NCBI RefSeq assembly: GCF_900109035.1
Contig: NZ_FNYD01000002.1
Span: 434,001 to 498,000, forward strand
Direction: 5' to 3'
Length of the DNA stretch: 64,000 nt
From: Cribrihabitans marinus
GTDB taxonomy: Bacteria; Pseudomonadota; Alphaproteobacteria; Rhodobacterales; Rhodobacteraceae
In this document: one piece after another, positions 1-9,407 of the stretch
Position numbering within the stretch: position 1 is the first letter of the stretch
Layout: every line of letters begins with the position of its first letter
Position numbers and translations under genes: made by a program
Notes under the pieces: generated by a model
What the model saw: the letters and a program-made list of their open reading frames with translations, nothing else
Told to the model about the DNA's origin: nothing
Databases searched by the model: none

Positions 1-1335
1 GAGTGGTTCCTGGGGCTCAAGTACAAGATGGGCGTCGACGGGATCAGCGTGCTGTTCGTGTTGCTGACCACCTTCATCATGCCGCTGACCATCCTGGCCA
101 GCTGGGAGGTCAAGACCCGCGTCAAGGAATACATGATCGCCTTCCTGCTGCTGGAAACGCTGATGCTGGGCGTGTTCATGGCGCTGGACCTGGTGCTGTT
201 CTACCTGTTCTTCGAGGCCGGGCTGATCCCGATGTTCCTGATCATCGGGATCTGGGGCGGCAAGGACCGGATCTATGCCAGCTTCAAGTTCTTCCTCTAC
301 ACCTTCCTCGGCTCGGTGCTGATGCTGGTGGCGATGGTGGCGATGTATGCCGATGCCGGCACCACCGACATCGCCGCGCTGATGACGCATCAGTTCTCGT
401 CCGAGAGCTTCAGCGTACTGGGTATCTACGTGGTCGGCGGCATGCAGACGCTGATGTTCCTGGCCTTCTTCGCCAGCTTTGCCGTCAAGTTGCCGATGTG
501 GCCGGTGCACACCTGGCTGCCGGATGCCCACGTGCAGGCGCCGACCGCGGGATCGGTGGTGCTGGCGGCGATCCTGCTGAAGATGGGCGGCTACGGCTTT
601 CTGCGCTTCAGCCTGCCGATGTTTCCGGTGGGCGCCGAGGTCATGACCGGCGTGGTCCTGTGGATGTCGGCGATCGCCGTGGTCTACACCTCGCTCGTGG
701 CGCTGGTGCAGGAGGACATGAAGAAGCTCATTGCCTATTCCTCGGTGGCGCATATGGGCTTTGTCACCATGGGGATCTTCGCCGCCAACCAGCAGGGCAT
801 CGACGGCGCGATCTTCCAGATGCTCAGCCACGGGTTCATCTCGGCGGCGCTGTTCCTGATCGTGGGCGTGATCTATGACCGGATGCACACCCGGGACATC
901 GACGCCTATGGCGGTCTGGTGAACCGGATGCCGGCCTATGCGCTGGTGTTCATGCTGTTCACCATGGCCAATGTCGGCTTGCCTGGCACGTCGGGCTTTG
1001 TCGGCGAGTTCCTGACGCTGATGGGCGCGTTCCAGGTCAACACCTGGGTGACGGCGGTGGCGGCGACGGGGGTGATCTTCTCCGCCGGATATGCGCTGTG
1101 GCTCTATCGTCGCGTGGTGTTCGGCGATCTGATCAAGGAAAGCCTGAAGTCGATCACCGACATGAACACCCGCGAGCGGGCGGTGTTTGCGCCGCTGGTG
1201 GTGATGACGATCCTGCTGGGCGTCTATCCGTCGCTGGTGACCGACGTGATCGGGCCCTCGACCGCCGCGCTGATCTCGAATTATGACACGGCTCTGGCCG
1301 CGGCCGAGGCCGCGACCCAGCTCGCCTCGCAGTAA
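1..1335 (+). CDS. nuoM: NADH-quinone oxidoreductase subunit M, 5' end outside the window
   Basis: This is an antiporter-like membrane subunit of respiratory complex I, which takes part in coupling quinone reduction to proton pumping across the inner membrane. The reading frame is open from base 1 and an internal ATG at 28 is not the true start; the residues before it (EWFLGLKYK) match the family just before the GVDGIS motif, so the gene is truncated by the window edge. Visible hallmarks are FEAGLIPM near visible residue 72, carrying the conserved membrane glutamate, and [18 protein letters not shown] near residue 163, carrying the proton-path lysine. The rest is almost continuous hydrophobic helices. 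It ends 13 bases before nuoN, as in a standard nuo operon. Confidence 0.97.
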   Translation, partial: EWFLGLKYKMGVDGISVLFVLLTTFIMPLTILASWEVKTRVKEYMIAFLLLETLMLGVFMALDLVLFYLFFEAGLIPMFLIIGIWGGKDRIYASFKFFLYTFLGSVLMLVAMVAMYADAGTTDIAALMTHQFSSESFSVLGIYVVGGMQTLMFLAFFASFAVKLPMWPVHTWLPDAHVQAPTAGSVVLAAILLKMGGYGFLRFSLPMFPVGAEVMTGVVLWMSAIAVVYTSLVALVQEDMKKLIAYSSVAHMGFVTMGIFAANQQGIDGAIFQMLSHGFISAALFLIVGVIYDRMHTRDIDAYGGLVNRMPAYALVFMLFTMANVGLPGTSGFVGEFLTLMGAFQVNTWVTAVAATGVIFSAGYALWLYRRVVFGDLIKESLKSITDMNTRERAVFAPLVVMTILLGVYPSLVTDVIGPSTAALISNYDTALAAAEAATQLASQ

Positions 1336-1348
1336 GGAGCCAGGAACC

Positions 1349-2791
1349 ATGATCCAGGCTGATCTGAACGTAATCCTGCCCGAGATCGTTCTGGCGGTCT
1401 TCGCCATGCTGGCGCTGCTGGGCGCGGTCTACACGGTCAAAGACGCGCTTGCCTCGGCGCTGGTCTGGGCGACCGCTGGGCTGATGGCCTTGCTCGCGGT
1501 GTGGATCGCCTCGGCCACGGGCGGCACACAGGTGGCCTTTGGCGGGATGTTCATCGACGACGGGTTCGCGCGCTTCGCCAAGGTGGCGATCCTGCTGTCG
1601 GCGGCGGCGGTGCTGCTGATGAGCCAGGACTACATGCACCGGCGCGGGCTGCTCAGGTTCGAATACCCGCTGCTGGTGGCCCTGGCCGCGGTCGGCATGA
1701 TGATGATGGTCAGCGCCGGCGACCTGATGGCGCTCTACATGGGGCTCGAGCTGCAGTCGCTGTCGCTCTACGTGGTGGCCGCGCTGCGCCGCGACAGCGT
1801 GAAATCGACCGAGGCGGGACTGAAGTATTTCGTCCTGGGCGCGCTCAGCTCGGGCCTTCTGCTCTACGGTGCGTCGCTGACCTATGGCTATGCCGGCACG
1901 ACGCTGTTCACCGGGATCGTGCAGACGGCTCAGCATGGCGAGGTGTCGCTGGGGCTGCTCTTCGGGCTGATCTTCCTGATTTCGGGTCTGGCCTTCAAGG
2001 TCTCGGCGGTGCCCTTCCACATGTGGACGCCAGATGTCTACGAGGGGTCGCCCACGCCGGTCACCGCCTTCTTCGCCACCGCGCCCAAGGTGGCGGCGAT
2101 GGCGCTGTTCGCGCGGCTGCTGCATGACGCCTTTGGCGGCGCGGTCGCCGACTGGCAGCAGGTTCTGGTGCTCTTGTCGGTGCTGTCGATGTTCCTTGGC
2201 GGCATCGCCGCGATCGGCCAGCGCAACATCAAGCGGCTGATGGCATTCTCGTCGATTGCGCATATGGGCTATGCGCTGATCGGGCTTGCCGCCGGCACCG
2301 AGATGGGCGTCAAGGCGATGCTGATGTACCTGGCGATCTACCTGACCATGAATATCGGCACCTTCGCCTTCATCCTGATGATGGAGCGCGACGGCCAGCC
2401 GGTGACCGAGATCGACGCGCTGCGGCAGTATTCGCGGCGCGAACCGGGCAAGGCGCTGGCGGTGCTGATCCTGATGTTCAGCCTGGCGGGCGTGCCGCCG
2501 ATGCTGGGCTTCTTCGCCAAGTTCGGCGTCTGGCAGGCGGGTGTCGATGCCGGGCTGACCGGGCTCGTCGTGGCTTCGGCGGTGGCCTCGGTGATCGGCG
2601 CGTTCTATTACCTGCGCATCGTCTTCTACATGTATTTCGGGGACGAGACCGAAGAGGTGCTGGAAACCAACGGATCGCCGGTGCTGTGGGTGGCGCTCAT
2701 GGGCTCGGCGGCGCTGATGCTGGTGGGCGTGGCCTATCAGTTCGGGGTCGAGGGCGCGGCGGCTGCCGCTGCGGCAACCCTTGTCAACTGA
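1349..2791 (+). CDS. nuoN: NADH-quinone oxidoreductase subunit N
   Basis: This is the last antiporter-like membrane subunit of complex I (480 residues), acting in proton translocation at the inner membrane. The ATG at 1349 follows an AAGGAG ribosome site and gives the family-like start [17 protein letters not shown]; an in-frame upstream start at 1283 lies inside nuoM and is unlikely. Landmarks are [13 protein letters not shown] with the conserved glutamate, and [18 protein letters not shown] with the conserved lysine. About fourteen hydrophobic helices can be read. It follows nuoM by 13 bases and is followed at 49 bases by birA, an arrangement common in alphaproteobacteria. Confidence 0.97.
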   Translation: MIQADLNVILPEIVLAVFAMLALLGAVYTVKDALASALVWATAGLMALLAVWIASATGGTQVAFGGMFIDDGFARFAKVAILLSAAAVLLMSQDYMHRRGLLRFEYPLLVALAAVGMMMMVSAGDLMALYMGLELQSLSLYVVAALRRDSVKSTEAGLKYFVLGALSSGLLLYGASLTYGYAGTTLFTGIVQTAQHGEVSLGLLFGLIFLISGLAFKVSAVPFHMWTPDVYEGSPTPVTAFFATAPKVAAMALFARLLHDAFGGAVADWQQVLVLLSVLSMFLGGIAAIGQRNIKRLMAFSSIAHMGYALIGLAAGTEMGVKAMLMYLAIYLTMNIGTFAFILMMERDGQPVTEIDALRQYSRREPGKALAVLILMFSLAGVPPMLGFFAKFGVWQAGVDAGLTGLVVASAVASVIGAFYYLRIVFYMYFGDETEEVLETNGSPVLWVALMGSAALMLVGVAYQFGVEGAAAAAAATLVN

Positions 2792-2839
2792 CCAACCGTC
2801 CGGCGAGGTGACCCGGGCGCATGACCGGACCTTCTTGCC

Positions 2840-3589
2840 GTGAGCAGCTGGCCGGCGGGATACGGGTTGCATGTGCTGGACGAGGTCGACAGCACGCTCA
2901 ACGAGGCCGCACGCATCGCGCCCACGATGACCGGGCCGGTCTGGATCATGGCCCGCCACCAGACCGCCGCGCGCGGACGCCGTGGCCGGGCCTGGGCCAA
3001 CCCGCGCGGCAACCTGGCGGCGACGCTGGTGATGCGGCCGGACGGCGCGCCCGAGGTCGCGGCCCTGCGCAGCTTCGTCGCCGCGCTTGCCCTCTATGAC
3101 GCCTGCATCGCCGTAACCGGGCGCGCCGACGGCCTGACGCTGAAATGGCCCAATGACGTTCTGCTGAACGGTGGCAAGCTGGCCGGTATCCTGCTGGAAA
3201 GCGCCGGGCGGGCGGACGGTGTCGCGCATCTGACCATCGGCATCGGCGTGAACCTGGCCCAGGCGCCGGAGGCCTCGACGCTGGAGCCGGGGGCAGTGCG
3301 TCCCGTCTCGCTCCTGTCCGAAACCGGCGCGCAGGTCGCGCCCGACGATTTCCTCATCGAACTGGCGGCGGCCTTCGCCGGCTACGAGACGCAGTTCGCA
3401 ACCTACGGTTTCGCGCCGATCCGCCGGGCCTGGCTGGACCGTGCCGCCCGGCTGGGTCAGCCGATCGTCGCGCGCACGGCCACGAGCGAAACCGCCGGGA
3501 CGTTCGAAACGGTGGACGAGCGGGGCAACCTTGTCCTATTGACCGCCAAGGGCCGCGTGAACATCCCGGCCGCGGATGTCTATTTCTGA
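2840..3589 (+). CDS. birA: Biotin--[acetyl-CoA-carboxylase] ligase
   Basis: The enzyme activates biotin as biotinyl-AMP and attaches it to the lysine of biotin carboxyl carrier proteins in the cytoplasm. The 249-residue protein has the biotinyl-AMP binding loop RGRRGRAWANPRGNL near residue 50 and the conserved KWPNDVLLNGGKLAGILLE segment near residue 105. There is no N-terminal helix-turn-helix, so it belongs to the single-function class that does not repress transcription. The start is a GTG at 2840; no better in-frame ATG lies nearby. It sits between nuoN and coaX, 12 bases before the latter, and is probably co-transcribed with both. Confidence 0.93.
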   Translation: MSSWPAGYGLHVLDEVDSTLNEAARIAPTMTGPVWIMARHQTAARGRRGRAWANPRGNLAATLVMRPDGAPEVAALRSFVAALALYDACIAVTGRADGLTLKWPNDVLLNGGKLAGILLESAGRADGVAHLTIGIGVNLAQAPEASTLEPGAVRPVSLLSETGAQVAPDDFLIELAAAFAGYETQFATYGFAPIRRAWLDRAARLGQPIVARTATSETAGTFETVDERGNLVLLTAKGRVNIPAADVYF

Positions 3590-3601
3590 GGGACCGAGCC
3601 C

Positions 3602-4381
3602 ATGCTACTGGCCATCGACTGCGGCAATACCAACACCGTGTTCTCGATCTGGGACGGCGAACGGTTCCTCTGCACCCTCAGGACATCGACCCATCACGCG
3701 CGCACGGCGGATGCCTATTTCACCTGGTACTCGACGCTGGTGAAGCATTACGGGATCGAGGCGGACATCACCGATGTCATCATCTCCTCGACGGTGCCAC
3801 GGGTGGTATTCAACCTGCGGGTCTTTGCCGACCGGTTCTTCGGCTGTCGCCCGATCGTCGTGGGCAAGCCCGACTGCCTGCTGCCCTTTACCCCCAGGGT
3901 GGACGAAGGCACCCAGGTCGGGCCCGACCGGCTGGTGAACACCGCCGGCGCCTTCGACCGCCACGGCGGCAACCTGATCGTGGTGGATTTCGGCACCGCG
4001 ACGACATTCGACGTGGTGGCCTTCGACGGGGCCTATGTGGGCGGGGTGATCGCACCGGGGGTCAATCTCAGCCTCGAGGCGCTGCATCTGGCGGCGGCAG
4101 CCCTGCCGCATGTGGACATTTCCAAACCGCAGAAGGTCATCGGAACGAATACGGTTGAATGTATCCAGTCAGGTGTGTTCTGGGGCTATGTGGGCCTTGT
4201 GCGCGAGATCTGCGAGCGGATCCGCGGCGAAAGCGGGCAAGAGATGAAGGTGATCGCAACGGGTGGGCTGGCGCCGCTGTTCCAGCAGGCGGCCGATCTG
4301 TTCGATACCTACGAAGACGATCTGACGATGCACGGGCTGACCGTGATACATCGCTACAACAAGGAAAACGGCGCGCCATGA
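3602..4381 (+). CDS. coaX: Type III pantothenate kinase
   Basis: This enzyme phosphorylates pantothenate in the first committed step of coenzyme A synthesis. The protein (259 residues) begins MLLAIDCGNTNTVFSIWDG, the phosphate-1 loop of the ASKHA fold. It continues with GPDRLVNTAGAF near residue 105, which holds the catalytic aspartate, and DFGTATTFDVV near residue 128, the phosphate-2 loop. Length and motif order are normal for CoaX. Its TGA overlaps the ATG of the RNase J gene by four bases, which suggests translational coupling. The coaX-rnj adjacency is frequent in alphaproteobacteria. Confidence 0.95.
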   Translation: MLLAIDCGNTNTVFSIWDGERFLCTLRTSTHHARTADAYFTWYSTLVKHYGIEADITDVIISSTVPRVVFNLRVFADRFFGCRPIVVGKPDCLLPFTPRVDEGTQVGPDRLVNTAGAFDRHGGNLIVVDFGTATTFDVVAFDGAYVGGVIAPGVNLSLEALHLAAAALPHVDISKPQKVIGTNTVECIQSGVFWGYVGLVREICERIRGESGQEMKVIATGGLAPLFQQAADLFDTYEDDLTMHGLTVIHRYNKENGAP

Positions 4382-6045
4382 GCAGCGAGAGACTGATCTA
4401 TCTGCCTTTGGGCGGGGCCGGCGAGATTGGCATGAACGCCTATGTCTACGGTTACGGCAAACCGGGCGAGGAACGGCTGATCCTGGTCGACCTGGGCGTG
4501 GCCTTTCCGGATATGGACACCTCGCCCGGCGTGGACCTGATCTTTGCCGATATCACCTGGCTGAAGGAACGCGCCGACCGGCTGGAGGCGGTGTTCGTGA
4601 CCCACGCGCACGAGGACCATGTGGGCGCGGTCGCCCATTGCTATGGCGCGCTCAACGTCCCGGTCTATGCCCGGGCCTTCACCGCCAACCTGGCGCGGCG
4701 CAAGATGGAGGAGCAGGGCCACCCCGAGGACGCCGTGCGCACCGTCTCGGCCTGGCCCGAGACCGTAACGGCGGGGCCGTTCAAAGTGGGTTTCGTGCCG
4801 ATTTCCCACTCGATCCCGGAAAGCGCAGGCCTGGTCATCGATACGCCGGCCGGACGGGTCGTGCACAGCGGCGATTTCAAGATCGACGCGAACCCGGTGG
4901 TGGGCGAGGCGTTCGATCCCGAGCTGTGGGCCGAGGTCGCGCAGTCCGGTGTGCGCGCCCTGGTCTGCGACAGCACCAACGTGTTTTCGGCGCACCCCGG
5001 ACGCTCGGAATCCGAGCTGGGCCCCGCGATCACCGAACTGGTCGGCGAGGCCGGCGGCATGGTCGTGGCCACCACCTTCGCCAGCAACGTCGCCCGGGTG
5101 AAGACCCTGGCAGAGGCGGGCCAGCGCGCCGGTCGCTCGGTCGTCCTGCTGGGCCGGGCCATGCGCCGGATGATCGAGGCGGCGGTCGAGACCGGTGTGC
5201 TGGCCGATTTCCCCAAAACGATCAGCCCCGAAGAGGCGCAGGAAATCCCGCGCGAGAACGTGATGCTGATCGTCACCGGCAGCCAGGGCGAGCGGCGGGC
5301 GGCCAGCGCCCAGCTGGCGCGGGGCAAGTATCGCGGGCTGGAACTGGCCGACGGCGACCTGTTCCTGTTCTCCTCCAAGACCATCCCCGGCAACGAGCGT
5401 GACGTGATCCGCATCATCAACCAGCTCAGCGAAAAGGGCGTGGACGTGGTGGACGACCGCACCGACCGCTATCACGTGTCCGGCCATGCCAACCGCCCCG
5501 ACCTGGAGCGGTTGCACGCCCTGATCGACCCGCAGATGGTGATCCCGATGCATGGCGAGCACCGGCACCTGCGCGAACACGCCAAGCTGGCCGAGGCGGG
5601 CGGGCGCGCAGGCGTCGTGGCGGTGAACGGGATGATGCTGGACCTGGGCGGCAATGCGCCCAAGGTGGCCGACTATGTCGAGACCGGCCGCACCTACCTG
5701 GACGGCAGCGTGCAGATCGGCGCGCTGGACGGCGTGGTGCGCGACCGGATCCGCATGGCGCTGAACGGGCATGTCACGGTGACGGTGATTCTGGACGAGG
5801 AGGACGAACCCCTGGGCGAGCCCTGGTGCGACCTCAAGGGATTGCCGGAGACCGGAAGCTCGCGCGCGGCGCTGGTCGACGTGCTCGAGGAGGACCTCAA
5901 CCAGTTCCTGATGCGCGCGGGCGACAAGACCCTGCGCGATGACGACAAGTTGGAAGAGGAGCTGCGCCGGATCGCGCGCCAGACCGCGATGTCCGAGATC
6001 GGGCGCAAGCCCGAAGTCACCGTGGTGGTCAGCCGGATGCGCTGA
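4378..6045 (+). CDS. rnj: Ribonuclease J
   Basis: A metallo-beta-lactamase/beta-CASP nuclease of 555 residues, expected to act as a 5'-to-3' exoribonuclease and endonuclease in RNA maturation and decay. The zinc motif HAHEDHVGAV lies near residue 78. Further histidines occur at ISHSIPES and in SGHANRPDLERL, and the C-terminal MHGEHRHLREHAKLAEAGG segment is typical of RNase J. The ATG at 4378 overlaps the coaX stop. A much longer frame opening upstream inside coaX is rejected because MSSERLIYLPLGGAGEIGMN is the usual N-terminus. The gene ends the rightward block that starts with nuo; the next gene runs leftward. Confidence 0.95.
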   Translation: MSSERLIYLPLGGAGEIGMNAYVYGYGKPGEERLILVDLGVAFPDMDTSPGVDLIFADITWLKERADRLEAVFVTHAHEDHVGAVAHCYGALNVPVYARAFTANLARRKMEEQGHPEDAVRTVSAWPETVTAGPFKVGFVPISHSIPESAGLVIDTPAGRVVHSGDFKIDANPVVGEAFDPELWAEVAQSGVRALVCDSTNVFSAHPGRSESELGPAITELVGEAGGMVVATTFASNVARVKTLAEAGQRAGRSVVLLGRAMRRMIEAAVETGVLADFPKTISPEEAQEIPRENVMLIVTGSQGERRAASAQLARGKYRGLELADGDLFLFSSKTIPGNERDVIRIINQLSEKGVDVVDDRTDRYHVSGHANRPDLERLHALIDPQMVIPMHGEHRHLREHAKLAEAGGRAGVVAVNGMMLDLGGNAPKVADYVETGRTYLDGSVQIGALDGVVRDRIRMALNGHVTVTVILDEEDEPLGEPWCDLKGLPETGSSRAALVDVLEEDLNQFLMRAGDKTLRDDDKLEEELRRIARQTAMSEIGRKPEVTVVVSRMR

Positions 6046-6124
6046 GAAACGCGCCTTCGGCGCGTGCCTCCGGCGGAGGTATTTTCAGCGAGAGGAAATC
6101 CGCGAGGCGCGCTGTGGCCAGCGC

Positions 6125-6826
6125 TCAGTCGCTCTGGGGCATCGGGTATCCGCGCAGGCGCAGGAACAGGCTTTCCTCGTCGTCGTTGCGGAAATAAGGC
6201 ACCGAGGCGGGTGGATCCCGGTCGGCCGCCCGCGCGGCGACCTCGGCCAGCACGACCTCGGTGATGAAGGGCAGGTCGAAGGCGCGCACCTCCGCAAGCG
6301 GGATCCATTGCAGGTGGCTGAGTTCGTCGCAGGCATGCGTGAAATCGTCGGGATCGCCCTGGATGGCCTCGGCATCGACCAGGAAGAACCGCGCGTCGAA
6401 CCGGCGCGGTCGACCCGGCGGGGTCAGGGCGCGGAACACGAATTGCAGCGCGTCGGCGGCGGGCAGGTGGCCGGTCGCGGCGAAGGACTGCCAATCGGGC
6501 GGCACGTCGCCCGGCCAGCGGCCGGGCCGGCCGAGGATCAGGCCGGTCTCTTCCCACAGCTCGCGGATGGCGGCGGCGGCCAGCGCCGGTGCCAGATCGG
6601 TTGGCGACTTCTCGCACAGGCGCTCGGTGCAGAGCGGCGGCAAGGGGGTTGCCAGCGGGACGGCTGCGTCCGCGGCATCGACCGCACCACCGGGAAAGAC
6701 GAACTTGTTGGGCATGAAGGCCGCCTTTGCCCCGCGCTGGCCCATCAGCACGCGCGGCGCCTGCAGTCTGTCGCGCAGGACGATGACGCTGGCGGCGTCG
6801 CGGATCGCGGTCTTGTCGGGGGTCAT
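6125..6826 (-). CDS. Nudix hydrolase with an insertion between the two halves of the Nudix box
   Basis: A putative nucleoside-diphosphate-linked pyrophosphatase of 233 residues. The second half of the Nudix box is clear (RELWEETGLILG), but the first half (PGGAVDAAD) lies about forty residues earlier, separated by an insertion. That is the layout of the NUDT8/NUDT19-like subgroup, many of which act on CoA or acyl-CoA; the substrate here is only inferred. The start chosen is ATG at 6826 (MTPDKTAIRDAASVIVLRD), because the longer frame runs back into the DUF983 gene. It lies 17 bases downstream of that gene and is probably co-transcribed with it. Confidence 0.85.
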   Translation of the reverse strand: MTPDKTAIRDAASVIVLRDRLQAPRVLMGQRGAKAAFMPNKFVFPGGAVDAADAAVPLATPLPPLCTERLCEKSPTDLAPALAAAAIRELWEETGLILGRPGRWPGDVPPDWQSFAATGHLPAADALQFVFRALTPPGRPRRFDARFFLVDAEAIQGDPDDFTHACDELSHLQWIPLAEVRAFDLPFITEVVLAEVAARAADRDPPASVPYFRNDDEESLFLRLRGYPMPQSD

Positions 6827-6843
6827 TCGCGGCGACCGGCGGC

Positions 6844-7254
6844 TCAGATGCCGCCGAAGCCGTGCATCCTGCGGGCCCATTGATAGGCCACGACCACGCC
6901 CTTGAGGCGCGGCAGCAGGAACAGCGACAGCGCCAGGCAGCCGGTTGCGAAGATCGCGAACAGGGTCAGCGGCTCGGGCCGCCACTGGACAAAGGCCACG
7001 TGCAGCGCCGGGGCCATCAGGTGTCCGACGATCAGGATGGTCAGATAGGCCGGGCCGTCATCGGCGCGCTGATGCGACAGGTCCTCGCCGCATTCGGCAC
7101 AGCGGTCGTTGACCTTGAGATAGCTGTGCAGAAGCGCACCCTTGCCGCAATTGGGGCATTTGCGGCGGAACCCGTTGGCCACCGCCGGCCAGGTCGGCCT
7201 GGCGCGATGTTCTCCGGTGGTGTCGAAGGTCTGGTCGGTCATGTCGAGTTCCAT
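6844..7254 (-). CDS. DUF983 family membrane protein with zinc-ribbon-like motif
   Basis: A 136-residue protein of unknown function. The N-terminal part carries two CxxC pairs (CPNCGKG near residue 34 and CAECGED near residue 54), which look like a zinc ribbon, followed by LSHQRADDGPAYLTI. Two hydrophobic helices follow, at roughly residues 72-95 and 100-120. This arrangement is characteristic of DUF983 proteins, which alphaproteobacteria often carry near Nudix genes. The start ATG at 7254 opens MELDMTDQTF; the second methionine at 7242 is also possible. It lies directly upstream of the Nudix gene on the same strand. Confidence 0.88.
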   Translation of the reverse strand: MELDMTDQTFDTTGEHRARPTWPAVANGFRRKCPNCGKGALLHSYLKVNDRCAECGEDLSHQRADDGPAYLTILIVGHLMAPALHVAFVQWRPEPLTLFAIFATGCLALSLFLLPRLKGVVVAYQWARRMHGFGGI

Positions 7255-7477
7255 GCTTGGGCACCGCCCTTTCTGGCCCGCCGGGGCGCCGGGGAAAAGG
7301 GGCCGGGGTCCGCTTGCGTCGTGATGTCGCTAAGGTAAGCATAGTGCCTGCCTGTTCAATCCGCCAATGGCCGGCGCGGAAAATCGGAACCCAATGCGAC
7401 GGAAGCCGGGCGTGGCCGCGTTCAAGACGGTATGGTGGCGGCAAAGGGCCGCCGCGCAAGACAAGGATCGAAGCAGG

Positions 7478-7945
7478 ATGAGATATGCAGGATTCATGAC
7501 GGGAATCGTTCTGGCCGCCGCCGCGCTGACCGCGACCGAGGCGCTGGCGCACGGCCCGGGGGGCGGTCAGCGGATGAGTTTCGAGCAGCTCGACGCCGAT
7601 TCCGACGGGCAGATCAGCCAGGCGGAGTTGCAGGCGCAGCGCACCGAGCGGTTCCGTGCGGCCGACACCGATGGCGACGGCAAGCTGAGCGCCGCCGAGA
7701 TCGAGGCGCATGCCCAGAGCCGCGCCAGCGAACGGGCGGGGCAAATGCTGGAGCGGTTCGACGCCAACAAGGACGGCATGCTGGATCAATCCGAATTGCC
7801 GCAACCCAGGCGCGCCGGACGGTTCTTCGACCGGGTGGACACCGACGGGGACGGCGCGATTTCCAAGGCCGAATATGCCGAGGCGCGGGACCGGATGAGG
7901 CGGCATGGCGGCAGGCGCGATCACGGCCGGCAGCGCGCCGACTGA
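7478..7945 (+). CDS. Secreted EF-hand calcium-binding protein
   Basis: A 155-residue protein with an N-terminal signal peptide (MRYAGFMTGIVLAAAALTAT, probably cleaved near ALAHG) followed by four canonical EF-hand loops: DADSDGQISQAE, DTDGDGKLSAAE, DANKDGMLDQSE and DTDGDGAISKAE. It should bind calcium in the periplasm. ATG 7478 is chosen over an earlier in-frame ATG (7367) because it follows an AGCAGG site and begins the signal peptide. Six bases separate its stop from an ECF sigma factor gene, and the two are followed by a membrane protein and a metal-sensor-like protein. The set suggests an envelope-stress or metal-responsive regulon, which is inference. Confidence 0.9.
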   Translation: MRYAGFMTGIVLAAAALTATEALAHGPGGGQRMSFEQLDADSDGQISQAELQAQRTERFRAADTDGDGKLSAAEIEAHAQSRASERAGQMLERFDANKDGMLDQSELPQPRRAGRFFDRVDTDGDGAISKAEYAEARDRMRRHGGRRDHGRQRAD

Positions 7946-7951
7946 CCTGCG

Positions 7952-8563
7952 GTGGAGGATCTGACCTCCTCCGGCGAGACGGTTCGGGGCGGTGCGTCCG
8001 GCCCGGACCCCGACGATGCGGCGTTGCTGGTGCTGTTTGCCAATGGCGATGCGGAGGCCGCGCGCGAGTTGACCGGCCGGCTGGGGCCGCGCTGTCATTC
8101 GGTGGCGCTGCGGGTGTTGGGCAACCGGGCCGAGGCCGAGGATGTGGCGCAGGAGGCGATGTTGCGCCTGTGGCGGATCGCGCCGCGCTGGCAGCAAGGC
8201 CGGGCCAGGGTCTCGACCTGGCTCTACCGGGTGACGCTGAACCTGTGTCTGGATCGCAAGCGGCGCAAGGCGGCGGTCGACCTGGACGCGGTGCCCGAGC
8301 CCGCCGACGCGGCACCCGGCGCGGCCGAGCGGCTGCAGGAGGCGGCGCGCATCGATGCGCTGCAGGCCGCGCTGATGGACCTGCCCGAGCGGCAACGTCA
8401 GGCGGTGGTTCTGCGCCATATCGAGGAACTGCCGAACCCCGAGATCGCGGGGATCATGGATATCAGCGTCGAGGCGGTCGAGAGCCTGACCGCGCGGGGC
8501 AAACGGGCGCTGGCCGCGGCTTTGGCCGGGCGGCGCGCAGAACTGGGGTATGAGGATGACTGA
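7952..8563 (+). CDS. ECF-type RNA polymerase sigma factor
   Basis: A 203-residue sigma-70 family factor containing only regions 2 and 4. Region 2 is seen as LGNRAEAEDVAQEAMLRLW followed by STWLYRVTLNLCLDRKRR. Region 4 is seen as LPERQRQAVVLRHIEELP with the helix-turn-helix NPEIAGIMDISVEAVESLTA. It should direct transcription of a small stress regulon. The start is a GTG at 7952, six bases after the EF-hand gene. Its end overlaps the next gene by 14 bases, typical of a sigma/anti-sigma pair. The inducing signal cannot be read from the sequence. Confidence 0.9.
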   Translation: MEDLTSSGETVRGGASGPDPDDAALLVLFANGDAEAARELTGRLGPRCHSVALRVLGNRAEAEDVAQEAMLRLWRIAPRWQQGRARVSTWLYRVTLNLCLDRKRRKAAVDLDAVPEPADAAPGAAERLQEAARIDALQAALMDLPERQRQAVVLRHIEELPNPEIAGIMDISVEAVESLTARGKRALAAALAGRRAELGYEDD

Positions 8564-8921
8564 GACCGAGCGAGACCTGGATGCGATGCTGGCCGCGGCG
8601 CGGGCGCGTCGGGATGACCTGCCGGATGGTCTGGCGGCGCGCATCTTGGCGGATGCGGCGACGGTGCAGGCCGCGCAAACGGCCGGATCCGAGCGGCGAT
8701 TGCCGACGCGGGGGCCCGGCTTCTGGGCGCAGCTGCGCGGCGCTCTGGGCGGCTGGCCGGGGCTGGGCGGTCTGGCCACGGCCTGCGCGGCCGGGGTGTG
8801 GATCGGGCTGGCGCCGCCCGACTTCCTGCCGGATCCTGTCACCCTGGTCTACCAGGACGAGGCAGACCTGGACGTGATGGGCGGCGCGAGCCTGAGCGAA
8901 TTCCTGTCGGAGGACGGCTGA
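8550..8921 (+). CDS. Small membrane protein, candidate anti-sigma factor
   Basis: A 123-residue protein with no recognised family. The N-terminal half is charged and alpha-helical (TETERDLDAMLAAARARRDDLPDGLAARILADA). One hydrophobic segment follows near residues 70-90 (WPGLGGLATACAAGVWIGLA), and the tail is acidic. Overlap with the sigma gene, a cytoplasmic helical domain and a single membrane span are the usual pattern of an anti-sigma factor, but the zinc-binding HxxxCxxC motif is absent, so the role is inferred from context. Translation may start at ATG 8550 or at ATG 8556. It overlaps the next gene by one base. Confidence 0.75.
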   Translation: MRMTETERDLDAMLAAARARRDDLPDGLAARILADAATVQAAQTAGSERRLPTRGPGFWAQLRGALGGWPGLGGLATACAAGVWIGLAPPDFLPDPVTLVYQDEADLDVMGGASLSEFLSEDG

Positions 8922-9391
8922 TGAGCGAGGAGAAACCGAAGATGCGGCCGCGGATGCGGCTTCTGCTGGGGCTGTCGCTTGCGATGAACCTGGTCGTGAT
9001 CGGCATGGTGGCCGGCGCGGTGCTTCGCCACGGGACAGGCGATGGCGCGCGGCATCCCCCGCGCAATTCCGGTGTCGCGTTGTTCCGCGCCTTGCCCGAT
9101 GCCGATCGCGCCGCCCTGCGCGCGCATCTGCGCCGCGACCAGGCGGCCGGGCGCGCGGCACGTCGGGAAGAGATGCAGGCCCTGGCCGAAATGCTGCGCA
9201 CCGATCCTTTCGATGCCGAGGCCCTGGCCGACCGGGTGCGGCGTCATGCCCGCGAGCGCACAGCACGCGCCGAGGCCGCTCAGGCGCTCTGGCTGGACCG
9301 GGTGCGCGCGATGAGCGACGCTGAGCGGGCCGCCTATGCCGACCGGTTGTCGGACCTGGCCAACCGCCGCTGGACCCGCCGCCACGACTGA
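8921..9391 (+). CDS. Periplasmic heavy-metal-sensor-like protein (Metal_resist/Spy-like)
   Basis: A 156-residue protein with an uncleaved N-terminal anchor (MRLLLGLSLAMNLVVIGMVAGAVL, about residues 11-35). A periplasmic domain follows, made of long charged helices rich in Arg, Ala and Glu (RALPDADRAALRAHLRRDQAAG onward). This matches the CnrR/ZraP/Spy-like metal-resistance family, whose members sense metals or chaperone envelope proteins. The start is ATG 8921, overlapping the stop of the preceding gene by one base; the longer upstream frame is rejected. As the last gene of the sigma cluster it may sense the signal transmitted to the sigma factor. Confidence 0.8.
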   Translation: MSEEKPKMRPRMRLLLGLSLAMNLVVIGMVAGAVLRHGTGDGARHPPRNSGVALFRALPDADRAALRAHLRRDQAAGRAARREEMQALAEMLRTDPFDAEALADRVRRHARERTARAEAAQALWLDRVRAMSDAERAAYADRLSDLANRRWTRRHD

Positions 9392-9407
9392 AGCGCGGGC
9401 CACCGGC

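Noticed and set aside
1154-3229. Long minus-strand open frame opposite nuoN and birA
   Set aside because: It is low-complexity Arg/His/Gln-rich sequence typical of an antisense shadow.
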